Positions 52,117 to 61,800 of a DNA stretch of 64,000 bases are shown here, piece after piece. The notes beneath the pieces were generated by a model. The model saw nothing but the letters and a program-made list of their open reading frames with translations, was not told the origin of the DNA and did not search any database. The number at the start of each line of letters is the position of its first letter. Within the stretch, counting starts at the first letter, position 1. This DNA is from Roseiflexus sp. RS-1. GTDB lineage: Bacteria > Chloroflexota > Chloroflexia > Chloroflexales > Roseiflexaceae. The stretch lies in NCBI RefSeq assembly GCF_000016665.1, contig NC_009523.1:4835501-4899500 (forward strand), written 5' to 3'. The position numbers and the translations under genes are program-made.

Positions 52117-54294
52117 TTAGCGCACCTGCACCCGTGAGAGTCGCAGACTCAGCGCGCGCGCATCGTTGCTCGCCGGATCGAGCCGCGCCGGAACGAAGGT
52201 CGGCGCGCTCAGTTCGATCACAATCCGTTGATCCGTCACGTGCTCCGATGGCACGAGCAGATGATACCGACGCCACTCCCCGCGCACCACCGGTACACTC
52301 CAGGCGGCGCCATCTCCGATGCGCACGGTCAGCGGCGTTGTCGCCTCCGCTTCGCCGCCGGTCATTGAGAGAAGCAGAACCGCGTCGTCACGCAGCGGTT
52401 CCGCCAGCGGCAGAACGAGAACCCCCTGCCCTTCGAGCCAGCGAAAACCGCCGATTGCGCCCTGCTCGGCAGGGGAGAAACCGGCAAGGTATCCTATGTC
52501 GAGACCATTTCCGACTACCAGGATATCCACCGGCGGCGGACGGAGCCACTCCAGCGCCCACTGCTGAATAGCCTCTCCTGCCGTCATTTCGATATAGGTC
52601 AGGATGGGCGCCGCCTGCATCGGAATACCGATTTCGCGCAACAGCACGCCGAAAACCAGTTCAGCACGCCGTGAACTTTTACGCTGCAAGCTGGCCAGCG
52701 CCTCTTCATAACGCCCCTGTGCCTTCAGCGCCAGCGCCAGATGCACCTGAGCATCGACAAAGTTTGGCTGAGCGGTGAGCGCAACGCGAAATGCGCGTTC
52801 GGCAGCGCTATAGTCACCCGACCGGTAGGCGGACATGCCGGTGATCATGGCACGTTCGCGCGCGATGCCGCTGGCGATAATCGCCGGGTAATCGCGGTAG
52901 GTCAGCAGCAACCAGAAGAATGCTGCAACCACAACGACCTGCACTGCAAGGTGCGGCGTCCATCGCACCCTATTCCACGGCGCCCCGAGCATGCCGGCGC
53001 CGTACAGAGCAATCATCATCCACAGCGGCAACAGATACCGTGGTTCGACATGGAAGATGAGCACGGTCAGCAACGAATAGCCGATCCATGCCAGGAAAAA
53101 GAGCCGGAAATGAATCCCCTCACGCACACGCCCTGCCAGCCCGACAAATCCGGTAACGGTACATGCCAGCCACATGAGATCACCGATTAGACCAAGAGGC
53201 GCTGTTTCACGCAGCGGTCGGGTGAAAAAACCTCGCTTGACGAAGTAATCCTCGATGAACTGCGCTTTCCAGATGTGACGGAAGGTGTCCCACATCGAGC
53301 GAAACGGACGCAGCGGATCCGCAGCCAGGATTTCGCGCGCGCGTTCGAGAGCGTAGATGTGGCGCTCCGACTGCGGCAGAAGTTGCAGCGTATCGATATT
53401 CGCATTCCGGCGCGCCATATCATCCAGATCGAGCCACAGATTGATCTGCCCCAGCGTATCGACCGGGATCAGATGTCCGTAGGTCAGGTAGTTGCGCGCC
53501 GTCCACGGTGCAACTATCGCCAGACACGCCGCCACGACGAGCAGCGCCGGTTTCAGCGCCCCTTTCGTCGCCTGCCAGCGCGACGCCGCGCCGGACGTCG
53601 CCGCGCGGACGACCAGCCATCCCACCACGAACACGACGGCGTACAGCGCCGGTGAGCGTGTCAGCGCCGCAGCGCCGAGCGCAGCGCCCGCCAGCGCCAG
53701 ATCACGCAGTCGCTCCTCCTGGTCGTAGCGCACCAGCAACCACAGGTGAAGCAGGAAGAAAAACAGATACAGATGTTCGCTGAACAGCACGGTCGTCTGT
53801 TCGATCAGCGGATACCAGAGCGCCAGAAAGCCGGCAAACAACAATCCTGCACGCATACTGGCAAACAACCGTCGCGCCAGCCCGAACCCAATGAGCGTCA
53901 TAACCGCCGCCAGCGCCGTCTGCGCCAGTTGAATGAACAACAGTCCGAGTTGCGGAACGCCCAGGATCAACGCCACCCGTAGCCAGAACGCAAAAAAGAA
54001 GACATGCAGCGGCGGGCGGATGAGCCAGGCATCATCAACATATGCACCCGTCACGGCGAATCGGAGCGCGCGACGGTAGTAATCGCCATCGTCGGCATTG
54101 GAGTAACGCGGATCGAGCGGGTTGACGCTGATGAACCACAGGCGGAGAGCAATACTCGCAACGACAAGGAGCGCCAGAGTCGCGTATGTCGCTGTGATCG
54201 GCGATACACGTGATCCCGCCATATTGGTTAACTCGCGGGTTATCATCCAGGCGCGTGGATCGAAACGCCGCGCCACTATCTGATGCCATTTCAT
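52117..54294 (-). CDS. GT39-type membrane glycosyltransferase with TPR-like segment
   Basis: 725 residues. TM1 (about 35-52) is followed by a loop with 'DADDGDYYRRALRFA'-like 'NADDGDYYRRALRF', the acidic loop of PMT/ArnT-type GT-C enzymes, then about 10 more helices to residue 470. Residues about 480-540 ('GDYSAAERAFRVALTAQPNFVDAQVHLALALKAQGRYEEAL' in blocks) form one or two TPR units. The C-terminal 170 residues are a beta-rich domain, probably outside. Such enzymes use polyprenyl-phosphate sugars to glycosylate proteins or lipids. The ATG at 54294 overlaps the upstream glycosyltransferase gene by 4 bp, making a two-gene operon. Confidence 0.82.
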   Translation of the reverse strand: MKWHQIVARRFDPRAWMITRELTNMAGSRVSPITATYATLALLVVASIALRLWFISVNPLDPRYSNADDGDYYRRALRFAVTGAYVDDAWLIRPPLHVFFFAFWLRVALILGVPQLGLLFIQLAQTALAAVMTLIGFGLARRLFASMRAGLLFAGFLALWYPLIEQTTVLFSEHLYLFFFLLHLWLLVRYDQEERLRDLALAGAALGAAALTRSPALYAVVFVVGWLVVRAATSGAASRWQATKGALKPALLVVAACLAIVAPWTARNYLTYGHLIPVDTLGQINLWLDLDDMARRNANIDTLQLLPQSERHIYALERAREILAADPLRPFRSMWDTFRHIWKAQFIEDYFVKRGFFTRPLRETAPLGLIGDLMWLACTVTGFVGLAGRVREGIHFRLFFLAWIGYSLLTVLIFHVEPRYLLPLWMMIALYGAGMLGAPWNRVRWTPHLAVQVVVVAAFFWLLLTYRDYPAIIASGIARERAMITGMSAYRSGDYSAAERAFRVALTAQPNFVDAQVHLALALKAQGRYEEALASLQRKSSRRAELVFGVLLREIGIPMQAAPILTYIEMTAGEAIQQWALEWLRPPPVDILVVGNGLDIGYLAGFSPAEQGAIGGFRWLEGQGVLVLPLAEPLRDDAVLLLSMTGGEAEATTPLTVRIGDGAAWSVPVVRGEWRRYHLLVPSEHVTDQRIVIELSAPTFVPARLDPASNDARALSLRLSRVQVR

Positions 54295-56711
54295 GGTCTG
54301 ACCTGTACGAGGGCATATTTACCGGCAATTGCTATCACCGCACCATCAGGGATCGCTCCGGCTTCGGCGCTGTGCAGCAGATAGCGCGTCGCCCGATCCG
54401 GCGGCGCAACGCGATGGGCAATCGCAGAGTACTTTCCGACCGGATCGCCCGGCGCCAGCACAACACGCAACGACTCTTCCGGCGGCAACGTTTGTTGCAC
54501 CAGTCGCACCGCTGCCACCTCATCGGCGGGTTGCCGGTCGATCACGTCGCGCACACCGAGAGCGAAGCCGGACTGCAAGACCAGCAACAGGATCAGAATC
54601 ACGCCGATCTGAAGCCGCACTGGGGTCAGCGCCCGCTGACGCGCCAGCGCACGGACGGTTATGAGCAGCGTCCAGGCTGCGGCAACCGCATAGACCGGCG
54701 CGAGCGGCAGGAAGAAACGCTGCAACGGCAGACCAACGGCCAGCGCAAGGGTGTGCAGCGTCACCCATATGAGGAGTGGAATGGCGAACAGTGGCAACGC
54801 TGGCGGAAATTCCTCAACGCCGTGTGACCGGAAGAGCGCCTTCCTCCCATGATAGACGAGTATTACCAGCCAGCCGGCGAGTCCGATCACCGCCAGCCAG
54901 TTCGCCGGGAACGCCAGCAGGCGCAACTGTGACGCCCGACCAGCGTCATCGGCGGTCTCGGCGCCGCTGCCGATGAATGCGCGCAGATGCGTCCACCACG
55001 CGCCGACAAAGCGACCAGGATCCTCCAGGATGACGTCGGTGAGCGATACATCATTGCTCACCTCATTCCAGCGCCCCCAGTCACTGTCGCCGTAGACCGC
55101 CAGCCAGACATTCTTCGCCTGCTGATTGTAGAGCGGGTGACCTGTGTCGCGCAGGTTGACGACCACCTGCGGCGCGGCAGCAATCGAAAAGGCGAAAGCA
55201 AAAACAAGGGCGTGGAAGGTTGAAGGTTTGCCTCTCGCCTCTCGCGCCTCGCGCCGCATCCACAGCAAGGCGAACACGCCGAAGGGCAGCAGCAGAATGC
55301 CGGGGTGTCGCACCAGAAACGCGCAACCGGCAACACCCCCGGCGAGCGCAGCCAGCCAGAGACTCCCCCGTATCCGGTGACTCGCCAGTAGCGCCAGCGC
55401 CAGCGTGCAGAGTGCGGCGAAGGGCATATCGCTGCCGACATACAGCGCATATTGCACCACAAACGGGTTCAGCCCCAGCACCACGAGCGCAGCCAGCGCC
55501 GGACCGCGCCCCAGCAGACAACGCGCCAGCCACCACGTTGCGCCGAGCATAAGCATCCCCGCGAGCGCAGCGATCAACCGCGCCGCGAGAAACGGATTCC
55601 CAGCGGTCAGCGGCGCGAACAGCCAGATCAGAAACGGGTACCCCAGGTTGTAGAAGCCATCGGCACGCAGAACCAGCGCCAGATCGACGGCGCGCGTCGC
55701 AAAGACGCGAAAATCTTTCTCGACCCCTGGAACCGACAGGGTGACGTGATCCTGCGCCGCCAGCAGGACTGCCATCGTCCACACGGCAATGCCACTCACT
55801 GCCAGAACATCCGGCAGCACGGGCAGGCGCGCGGCAAGCGCCGGACTGTACCGCAATGTCACAATTGCGCCAAGCAGAGCGCAGACTCCAGGCAGCAAGC
55901 CGCGCAGTGGATAGGGATACGCCAGTTGCAACCGATAGAAGAACAGATACAGCACCCCGATCAGGAGCATACCGACAAGCCAGGCGCGCAACGGGGCAAC
56001 GAAGCGCAGCCATCGAACCGTTCCACCGCCACGCACCCCCGTCAGCGCCAGAAAGAGCAATCCCCCGGCAAGCGCCCCCCACGCCATCTGCGCCGGGTAC
56101 GGCTGCAACGGAGGTTGAGCAGTGCGATAGACTACTGTATCAACAAGTACGCCAGCCAGGCGCGGATCGCCAGCGCTTATCGGCGCCACATCCGACCGAA
56201 CGGTAATCAGCACATCTTCCGGCTTCAGCGACACACGGCGGAGTGGGATCCGAACCTCCTGCCACTCACCGGTGGTTGCGCCAGCGTACATCTCATGCCC
56301 ATCGACCAGAATAGCGAAGTCTGGCAGCGTACCACCAGCGCGCCACCCGCGCAAACGGATCGTCACCTCCGCAGGAAGACCCGCCTGCGGCAACAACAGA
56401 TAGGACTCGGCGCGTGTCCAGCGTGCACTGCCGTCAGAGCCATGCAGGTAGGCGCGCGCCTGCGGCAGATCGAGACGCTCCGGATCATAAAATCCACGCA
56501 CATACGCAGCATCGAACCGTCCAACATCGATATGATGTGTAACCGGTATCTGGCAAAGGATCATCACCAGCGCCATGCCCGCCAGCGATGCCGCAATCGC
56601 GCGCACTGCCCACATCAGGGCAGCCAATGATTGCATAGCCGTCTTACCGCCTGCTGCGGTTCTCATATACTGACGCATACGCTGCGGGAGTGTATCATAC
56701 TCCATACTCAT
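54291..56711 (-). CDS. Large GT-C membrane glycosyltransferase (GT39/ArnT-like)
   Basis: About 806 residues. TM1 (about 35-55) is followed by a soluble beta domain to about 210 with 'GFYDPERL' and 'GVLVDTVVYR', clearly related to the N-terminal domain of the protein at 994-3198. About 12 TM helices follow; 'FNLGYPFLIWLFAPL'-like 'YNLGYPFLIWLFAPL' and 'GSDMPFAAL' mark the PMT-type catalytic region. It probably transfers a sugar from polyprenyl phosphate on the outer face. Start is uncertain: the frame opens at TTG 56717, with ATGs at 56711 and 56705 and no clear ribosome site; a downstream ATG is possible. It is divergent from the CHAT gene with about 40 bp between starts. Confidence 0.8.
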   Translation of the reverse strand: MSMEYDTLPQRMRQYMRTAAGGKTAMQSLAALMWAVRAIAASLAGMALVMILCQIPVTHHIDVGRFDAAYVRGFYDPERLDLPQARAYLHGSDGSARWTRAESYLLLPQAGLPAEVTIRLRGWRAGGTLPDFAILVDGHEMYAGATTGEWQEVRIPLRRVSLKPEDVLITVRSDVAPISAGDPRLAGVLVDTVVYRTAQPPLQPYPAQMAWGALAGGLLFLALTGVRGGGTVRWLRFVAPLRAWLVGMLLIGVLYLFFYRLQLAYPYPLRGLLPGVCALLGAIVTLRYSPALAARLPVLPDVLAVSGIAVWTMAVLLAAQDHVTLSVPGVEKDFRVFATRAVDLALVLRADGFYNLGYPFLIWLFAPLTAGNPFLAARLIAALAGMLMLGATWWLARCLLGRGPALAALVVLGLNPFVVQYALYVGSDMPFAALCTLALALLASHRIRGSLWLAALAGGVAGCAFLVRHPGILLLPFGVFALLWMRREAREARGKPSTFHALVFAFAFSIAAAPQVVVNLRDTGHPLYNQQAKNVWLAVYGDSDWGRWNEVSNDVSLTDVILEDPGRFVGAWWTHLRAFIGSGAETADDAGRASQLRLLAFPANWLAVIGLAGWLVILVYHGRKALFRSHGVEEFPPALPLFAIPLLIWVTLHTLALAVGLPLQRFFLPLAPVYAVAAAWTLLITVRALARQRALTPVRLQIGVILILLLVLQSGFALGVRDVIDRQPADEVAAVRLVQQTLPPEESLRVVLAPGDPVGKYSAIAHRVAPPDRATRYLLHSAEAGAIPDGAVIAIAGKYALVQVRP

Positions 56712-56731
56712 CGGCAAAGCATGAGCTATGG

Positions 56732-56737
56732 TATACT
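56732..56737 (+). promoter_or_regulatory. Candidate -10 box for the CHAT operon
   Basis: TATACT within CTATGGTATACT, 14 bp before ATG 56752, implying a very short leader. No good -35 is visible. It overlaps the divergent gene's upstream region. Confidence 0.4.
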
Positions 56738-56751
56738 ACAATAATATCGAC

Positions 56752-58821
56752 ATGAAATCATATGTTGACTTCGAAATTGCCCTTACTCCGGCGGAAAGTG
56801 GTCGTTTCTTCCTGAAAGCGCGCGGTCCGCGCGGCGAGGAAGGCGACGGCGAATTACTGCTGCCCGACGCCGATCCGCAGATCCAGGCGTTATTGACACG
56901 TTTGCGTCTGCTGGATGTCGATGAGGCGACGCTCGTGCAGTTGGGGCGTGCGCTGTTCGACGCGCTCTTCAACGGGGCAGTGCGTGATGTCTATGTGCGC
57001 TGCCGCGGTGCACTCGCCAGCGATGAAGGGCTGCGTCTGCGGCTCAATATCCCTCCTTCGGCTGTATCAGCAGCGCTCCTCCCATGGGAATTCCTCTACG
57101 ACCCGGATCGCGGACCGTTGAGTCTGCTTGATGCGCCGGTCGTGCGTCATCTGCCGCAACCGGATCGCATCCCGCCACTGACGGCGCCATTGCCGCTGCG
57201 TGTGTTGCTGACCGCCGCGCAGACGCCGCCGCCGACTGCGGTCGAACGTGAATTGACGGCAGTCCAGTCGGCGCTCGAACGCTTCGGCGATCAGGTGGCA
57301 ACAACAGTCGAACCGCATTTGACTGCGACCATTTTGCAGAACCGTTTGCGCGAAGGGTACCATATCTGGCATTTCGTCGGTCATGGCGGCTTTACATCCG
57401 ACGGCGCCACTGCGTGTCTGCTGTTCGAGGACGACCTCGGCGATCCGGAACCGGTCAGCGCGCTGCAACTCGGCATTATGCTCGATCGCAGCAACCTGCG
57501 GTTGGTCGTGCTGGACGCCTGCTCAACCGGGCAACTGGCAACCGACCCGATGCGCAGTATTGCCCCAGCCCTGATACGCGCCCAGATTCCGGCGGTCGTC
57601 GCCATGCAATTTCAGGTCCCGGAAGAAGCCACCTGCGCATTTGCCAGAGCATTCTACCACGCGCTGGCGGACGCTTTCCCGATCGATTTTTGCGTTACCG
57701 AAGGGCGGCGTGCGGTGATGAACATCACCGGTCTTGGGCGCGCCGACTGGGGTATTCCGGTGATCTATACCCGCACTGAAGATGGGCGTCTGTTCAACCC
57801 GCCCACTGCGCCGCCACCATCTTCGGTGGCGGCGGTAACGGCTCGTTCCGTCGGAACCGGCATGCAGGCGCTGGAGCATCTCATTCAGGCTGGCAGCGAT
57901 GTGCGCGAAGCGGTGATCGCGTTTCGCGCCGATCTCCATGCGGTCGCGCGCCAGATCGACATGCTGGCGGATTACAAAGATGTGCACGATCAACTCCATT
58001 CGCTTCAGTTCCACTGCTATAACCCGATTGTCATCGATATGCGTCGTCTGCCCGACGACGACCTGGCATGGGAGAGCATCGCCAATTACGATGTGACCCT
58101 GCAAAGCATCGTGCGCGACCTGGATCAGATCGTCAGGCGCGGCAGATTGCCGGCAAGCGAATTATCGTGGGTGAACGACGTGCAAAGCGCACAGGTGGAC
58201 ATTGCTGGATCAATCGATGCTGGCGATCTGAAACTGTTGAAAAAGGCGGTTCGTCTGCTCAACCGGGCGCTGACTACTCAACCATCACTGATCAATGCCC
58301 GACTCAGCACCACAGCGCGTACCCTGCGACTTGCTTCGCTCGTCGAGGGTATGACTGCGGTGCGCGACCGGCTCGCCAGCACGGGGTACGACGCCGCCAG
58401 AGTCAGCCAGATTGAACTTGGCGTTACGGCGCTTGCCACGCTCAGCGCCAGCCTGGCCAGTCTGGTCGATGATCATGATCGCTGGCAGATCATCGACCTC
58501 GAACTGCGGCGCATCGAGCAGTTCATCGATCAGGACATCACCGAACTGGAACTCTCGTGGCCCGAGGTTCACCAGCGAGTGGCGCCATTCTACCTGGAGA
58601 ACGCTGAGCCATGGGGCGCTGCATTGAAGAACGACGCTGACAAACTGACCAGCGCGCTGGAAGCAGCCGATCCGACGCGCGTGCGGCAGTTCTTTCGCCG
58701 TTTTCGCCGGCAGGCGGGTGAACGCTTTTTCCGCGTCGATATTGAACTTAAGCGCGTGTGTGACGAATTACGACTGATCGGCGAGTCGCTGACGTCTGTC
58801 CTTAAGGTACTGACTGTATGA
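56752..58821 (+). CDS. CHAT-domain protease-like protein
   Basis: About 689 residues. A CHAT (caspase HetF-associated) domain lies at about 60-350: 'LPWEFLYDP' near 100, catalytic His H211 in 'HIWHFVGHGGF' and Cys C257 in 'VVLDACSTGQ'. Both catalytic residues are intact. 'IPAVVAMQFQVPEEAT' and 'GIPVIYTR' are typical later strands. Residues about 375-689 are helical ('DVREAVIAFRADLHAVARQIDML' in blocks) and may be an effector or adaptor region. I start at ATG 56752 (MKSYVDFEI); the frame from 56728 overlaps the -10 box. It overlaps the STAND-WD40 gene by 4 bp. The likely role is a peptidase switched on by that NTPase. Confidence 0.88.
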   Translation: MKSYVDFEIALTPAESGRFFLKARGPRGEEGDGELLLPDADPQIQALLTRLRLLDVDEATLVQLGRALFDALFNGAVRDVYVRCRGALASDEGLRLRLNIPPSAVSAALLPWEFLYDPDRGPLSLLDAPVVRHLPQPDRIPPLTAPLPLRVLLTAAQTPPPTAVERELTAVQSALERFGDQVATTVEPHLTATILQNRLREGYHIWHFVGHGGFTSDGATACLLFEDDLGDPEPVSALQLGIMLDRSNLRLVVLDACSTGQLATDPMRSIAPALIRAQIPAVVAMQFQVPEEATCAFARAFYHALADAFPIDFCVTEGRRAVMNITGLGRADWGIPVIYTRTEDGRLFNPPTAPPPSSVAAVTARSVGTGMQALEHLIQAGSDVREAVIAFRADLHAVARQIDMLADYKDVHDQLHSLQFHCYNPIVIDMRRLPDDDLAWESIANYDVTLQSIVRDLDQIVRRGRLPASELSWVNDVQSAQVDIAGSIDAGDLKLLKKAVRLLNRALTTQPSLINARLSTTARTLRLASLVEGMTAVRDRLASTGYDAARVSQIELGVTALATLSASLASLVDDHDRWQIIDLELRRIEQFIDQDITELELSWPEVHQRVAPFYLENAEPWGAALKNDADKLTSALEAADPTRVRQFFRRFRRQAGERFFRVDIELKRVCDELRLIGESLTSVLKVLTV

Positions 58822-61800
58822 GTATGACCGATCATCCGCCGCCAGAACCGTCGCGCGACCACGAAGTGCTGGCATTTCCTTCATTTGCAGCGCTGCGTGC
58901 AGCGCACGCCGAGATGCTGCGTCGCCTCCACGAAGAGGGATTGACGACTGCACTGCTGAGTCGGGCGGCTGAGATGATTGCGCGCGGCAGCGCCACCGGC
59001 GTGATCCTCGACGATGAAGACGAACGCACCGCTGCGCAGAGTTTGCTCGATTATTGGGCGACAATCCTTATCCGTAAGGGATATGAGCCTCCCGACGCCA
59101 CTCTCGATGAGTTCGATCCTTCCCTCGCGCCGGAATTGGACGACTCACAATGCCCTTACGTCGGGCTGGATCCATTCCGTGAAGAGGATGCAGCGCGCTT
59201 CTTCGGCAGACGCCGCCTGGTCGAGTTCCTCGTCGCTCGCCTGACCGAACACCGCATGCTGGCGCTGGTCGGTCCTTCTGGTTCCGGCAAATCATCCGTC
59301 GTGCGCGCCGGTCTCATTCCGGCGCTGAAGCAGAATGCTATTCCTGGCAGCAGCGCCTGGCGATACATACCCATCATTACGCCTGGCGAACAACCCCTGT
59401 TCCACCTGGCGCATGCGTGGCGCCGGTTGAATGGTCAACCCGACGACCAGGCGCAGAGTGAAGAACTTGCGGAACGGTTCCGCGATCCGCAGCAGGTGGT
59501 CGCTGCATTCGACGGGACTGAGGCGGTAGTGCTGGTGGTCGATCAAATGGAGGAATTGTTCACCCTCACCGACGACGAATCGGAGCGTCGCGCATTCGTG
59601 GCGGCGATGGTGGCGCTGGTCGAGCACCCATCACCCCGGCATACGGTCATCACGACGCTGCGCAGCGACTTCGAGAGTTTTATTGCGCTCGAACCGGCGT
59701 TGCAACAGTGGATGGAACAGGCGCGCGTTCAGTTGCTGCCGCTCAGCGCCGGTGAAATGCGTGAAGCGATCGAACGCCCGGCGGAACTGGTCGGTCTCAA
59801 GTTCGAACCGGGCGTCGTCGAAGCGCTCCTGCACGATACGCTCGGCGAACCGGCAGCGTTGCCGCTGCTCCAATTTTCGTTGCTCAAACTGTGGGACGCG
59901 CGCGACCGCAATCGGGTGACCTGGCAGGCGTACCAGCAGATCGGCGGCGGGCGACAGGCGCTGGCGCGCAGCGCCGATGCGCTCTACAACAGCCTGATCC
60001 CGGAAGATCAGGTGACGGCGCGCCGCATTCTGCTCCGCATGGTGCGTCCAGGCGAGGGGTTGGAGATCACCAGCAATCGCATTCGACGCGATCAACTCTA
60101 TCGCGCAGGCGAGGCGCGTGATCGTGTTGATCGGGTGCTTGAACGCCTGGTTGCTGCACGCCTGGTGCGGCTTACCCCCGGCGATACTCCCGGCAGCGCA
60201 CAGGTGGAAATCGCCCATGAAGCGCTTGTGCGCAACTGGCCCACGCTGGTTGGCTGGCTCGAAGACGAACGCGCGGCCATCGCAACACGTCGGCGCCTGG
60301 AAGCAAAAGCGGCGGAATGGGTACGGCTTGGCGGCGGCGCAGCGGGTCTGCTTGACGAGGTGCAACTGGCAGAAGCCGAACGCTGGTTGAACAGCGCCGA
60401 GGCTGCCTACCTGGGATTCGACGAAGCGCTGCTCGATCTGGTGATCGCCAGCCGCACAGCCATCGATCAGGCGCGCCACGCACAGGAGGATCAGCGTCGT
60501 CGCGAACTCGAACAGGCGCAGGCGCTGGCGGAGGCGCGTCGCCTTCAGGCAGAACAGAACGAAAAACTGGCAATCGAGCAGGGAAAGCGCGCCGAAGCCG
60601 AGGCGCGCTCGGCGCGTCGGCTGCGTCTGATTGTGGCGACGCTGACAGTCGCCCTGATCGGCGCGATCATGTCGGGCATTCTGCTCCTTCAGCAGCAATC
60701 ACAGATCCAGGAACGCACCTTTGAACTGGCGACGCAGGTAAGTATTTCCGACCAGGCGGCTGCAACCGCTCGAATTGCAGCGGCGAACGCGCAGGCAGCC
60801 GCTGCAACCTCGCAGGCTGCCGAAAGCCTGGCGCTGTTGCGTGGCACCCAGGCGGCGCTGGCAGCAGCGCAGGAATCTCAGGCGCGCCAGACTGCCGAGG
60901 CGCTGGTTCCGGCGCTCGAACGGCAGGCACGCCAGGCGCGCGCCGGTCAACTCGCGGCACTGGCGCAGGCGAAACGCGACGAACGACCGATCCTTAGCCT
61001 CCTCCTGGCGATTGAGGCGGTGCATATCACCCTTCAGAAAGGCGAAGCGCCGGTTCCGGTGGCTGACGCAGCGTTGCGCGACTCACTCACGCGCATCGGC
61101 GGCATCGGGCTATTGATCGGTGAGCCGGTGGTCGCTGCGGCAACCAGCGACGACGGCAGGGTTGCTGTAGCAATGACCGCAAATGGAACCCTCAGCATCT
61201 GGAATCTGACCGATCCTGGCTTGCCGCCACGGGTCGTCAACACGCCCGGATCACCAACGCTGCTCGTCCTCTCACGCGATGGCGCGCGCCTGGCAACCAC
61301 TGGCGCCGATCCGACGAGCGTCCGTCTGTGGGATCTTTCGGGAACAATGCCGGTCGCACGCGAACTGGCTGCGCCAGGCGGCATCAATACTGCGCTCGCC
61401 ATCAGCGACAATGGTCGTCAACTGGCGATTGGCGATGATCAGGGCGTTGTCCTTGTGTACGACCTGACCAACCCGTCAGCGACGCCGCAGCGCCTCAGCG
61501 GTCTCGGCGGGCGCAGCGCCGTTCGCTCGCTGGCATTCAGCCCCGATGGTCAACTGCTGGCAACCGGCAACGCGGATAGTCAGGCGCGGTTGTACAATCT
61601 GGCGTCCGGCTCTGGATCGTACACGCGCGAACGCACACGCGGCGCACTGACCTCGATCACCTTCAGTAACAACGGTCGCTGGATTGTCTATGGCAGCGCC
61701 GATGGACAGGTGCGCCTCTGGCGCTTAAGCGGAGCACAGTTTGACTCAGCCTATGTCCTGCTCGGATTGACAGCCGAAGTGACCGACGTGCGCATTGCCC

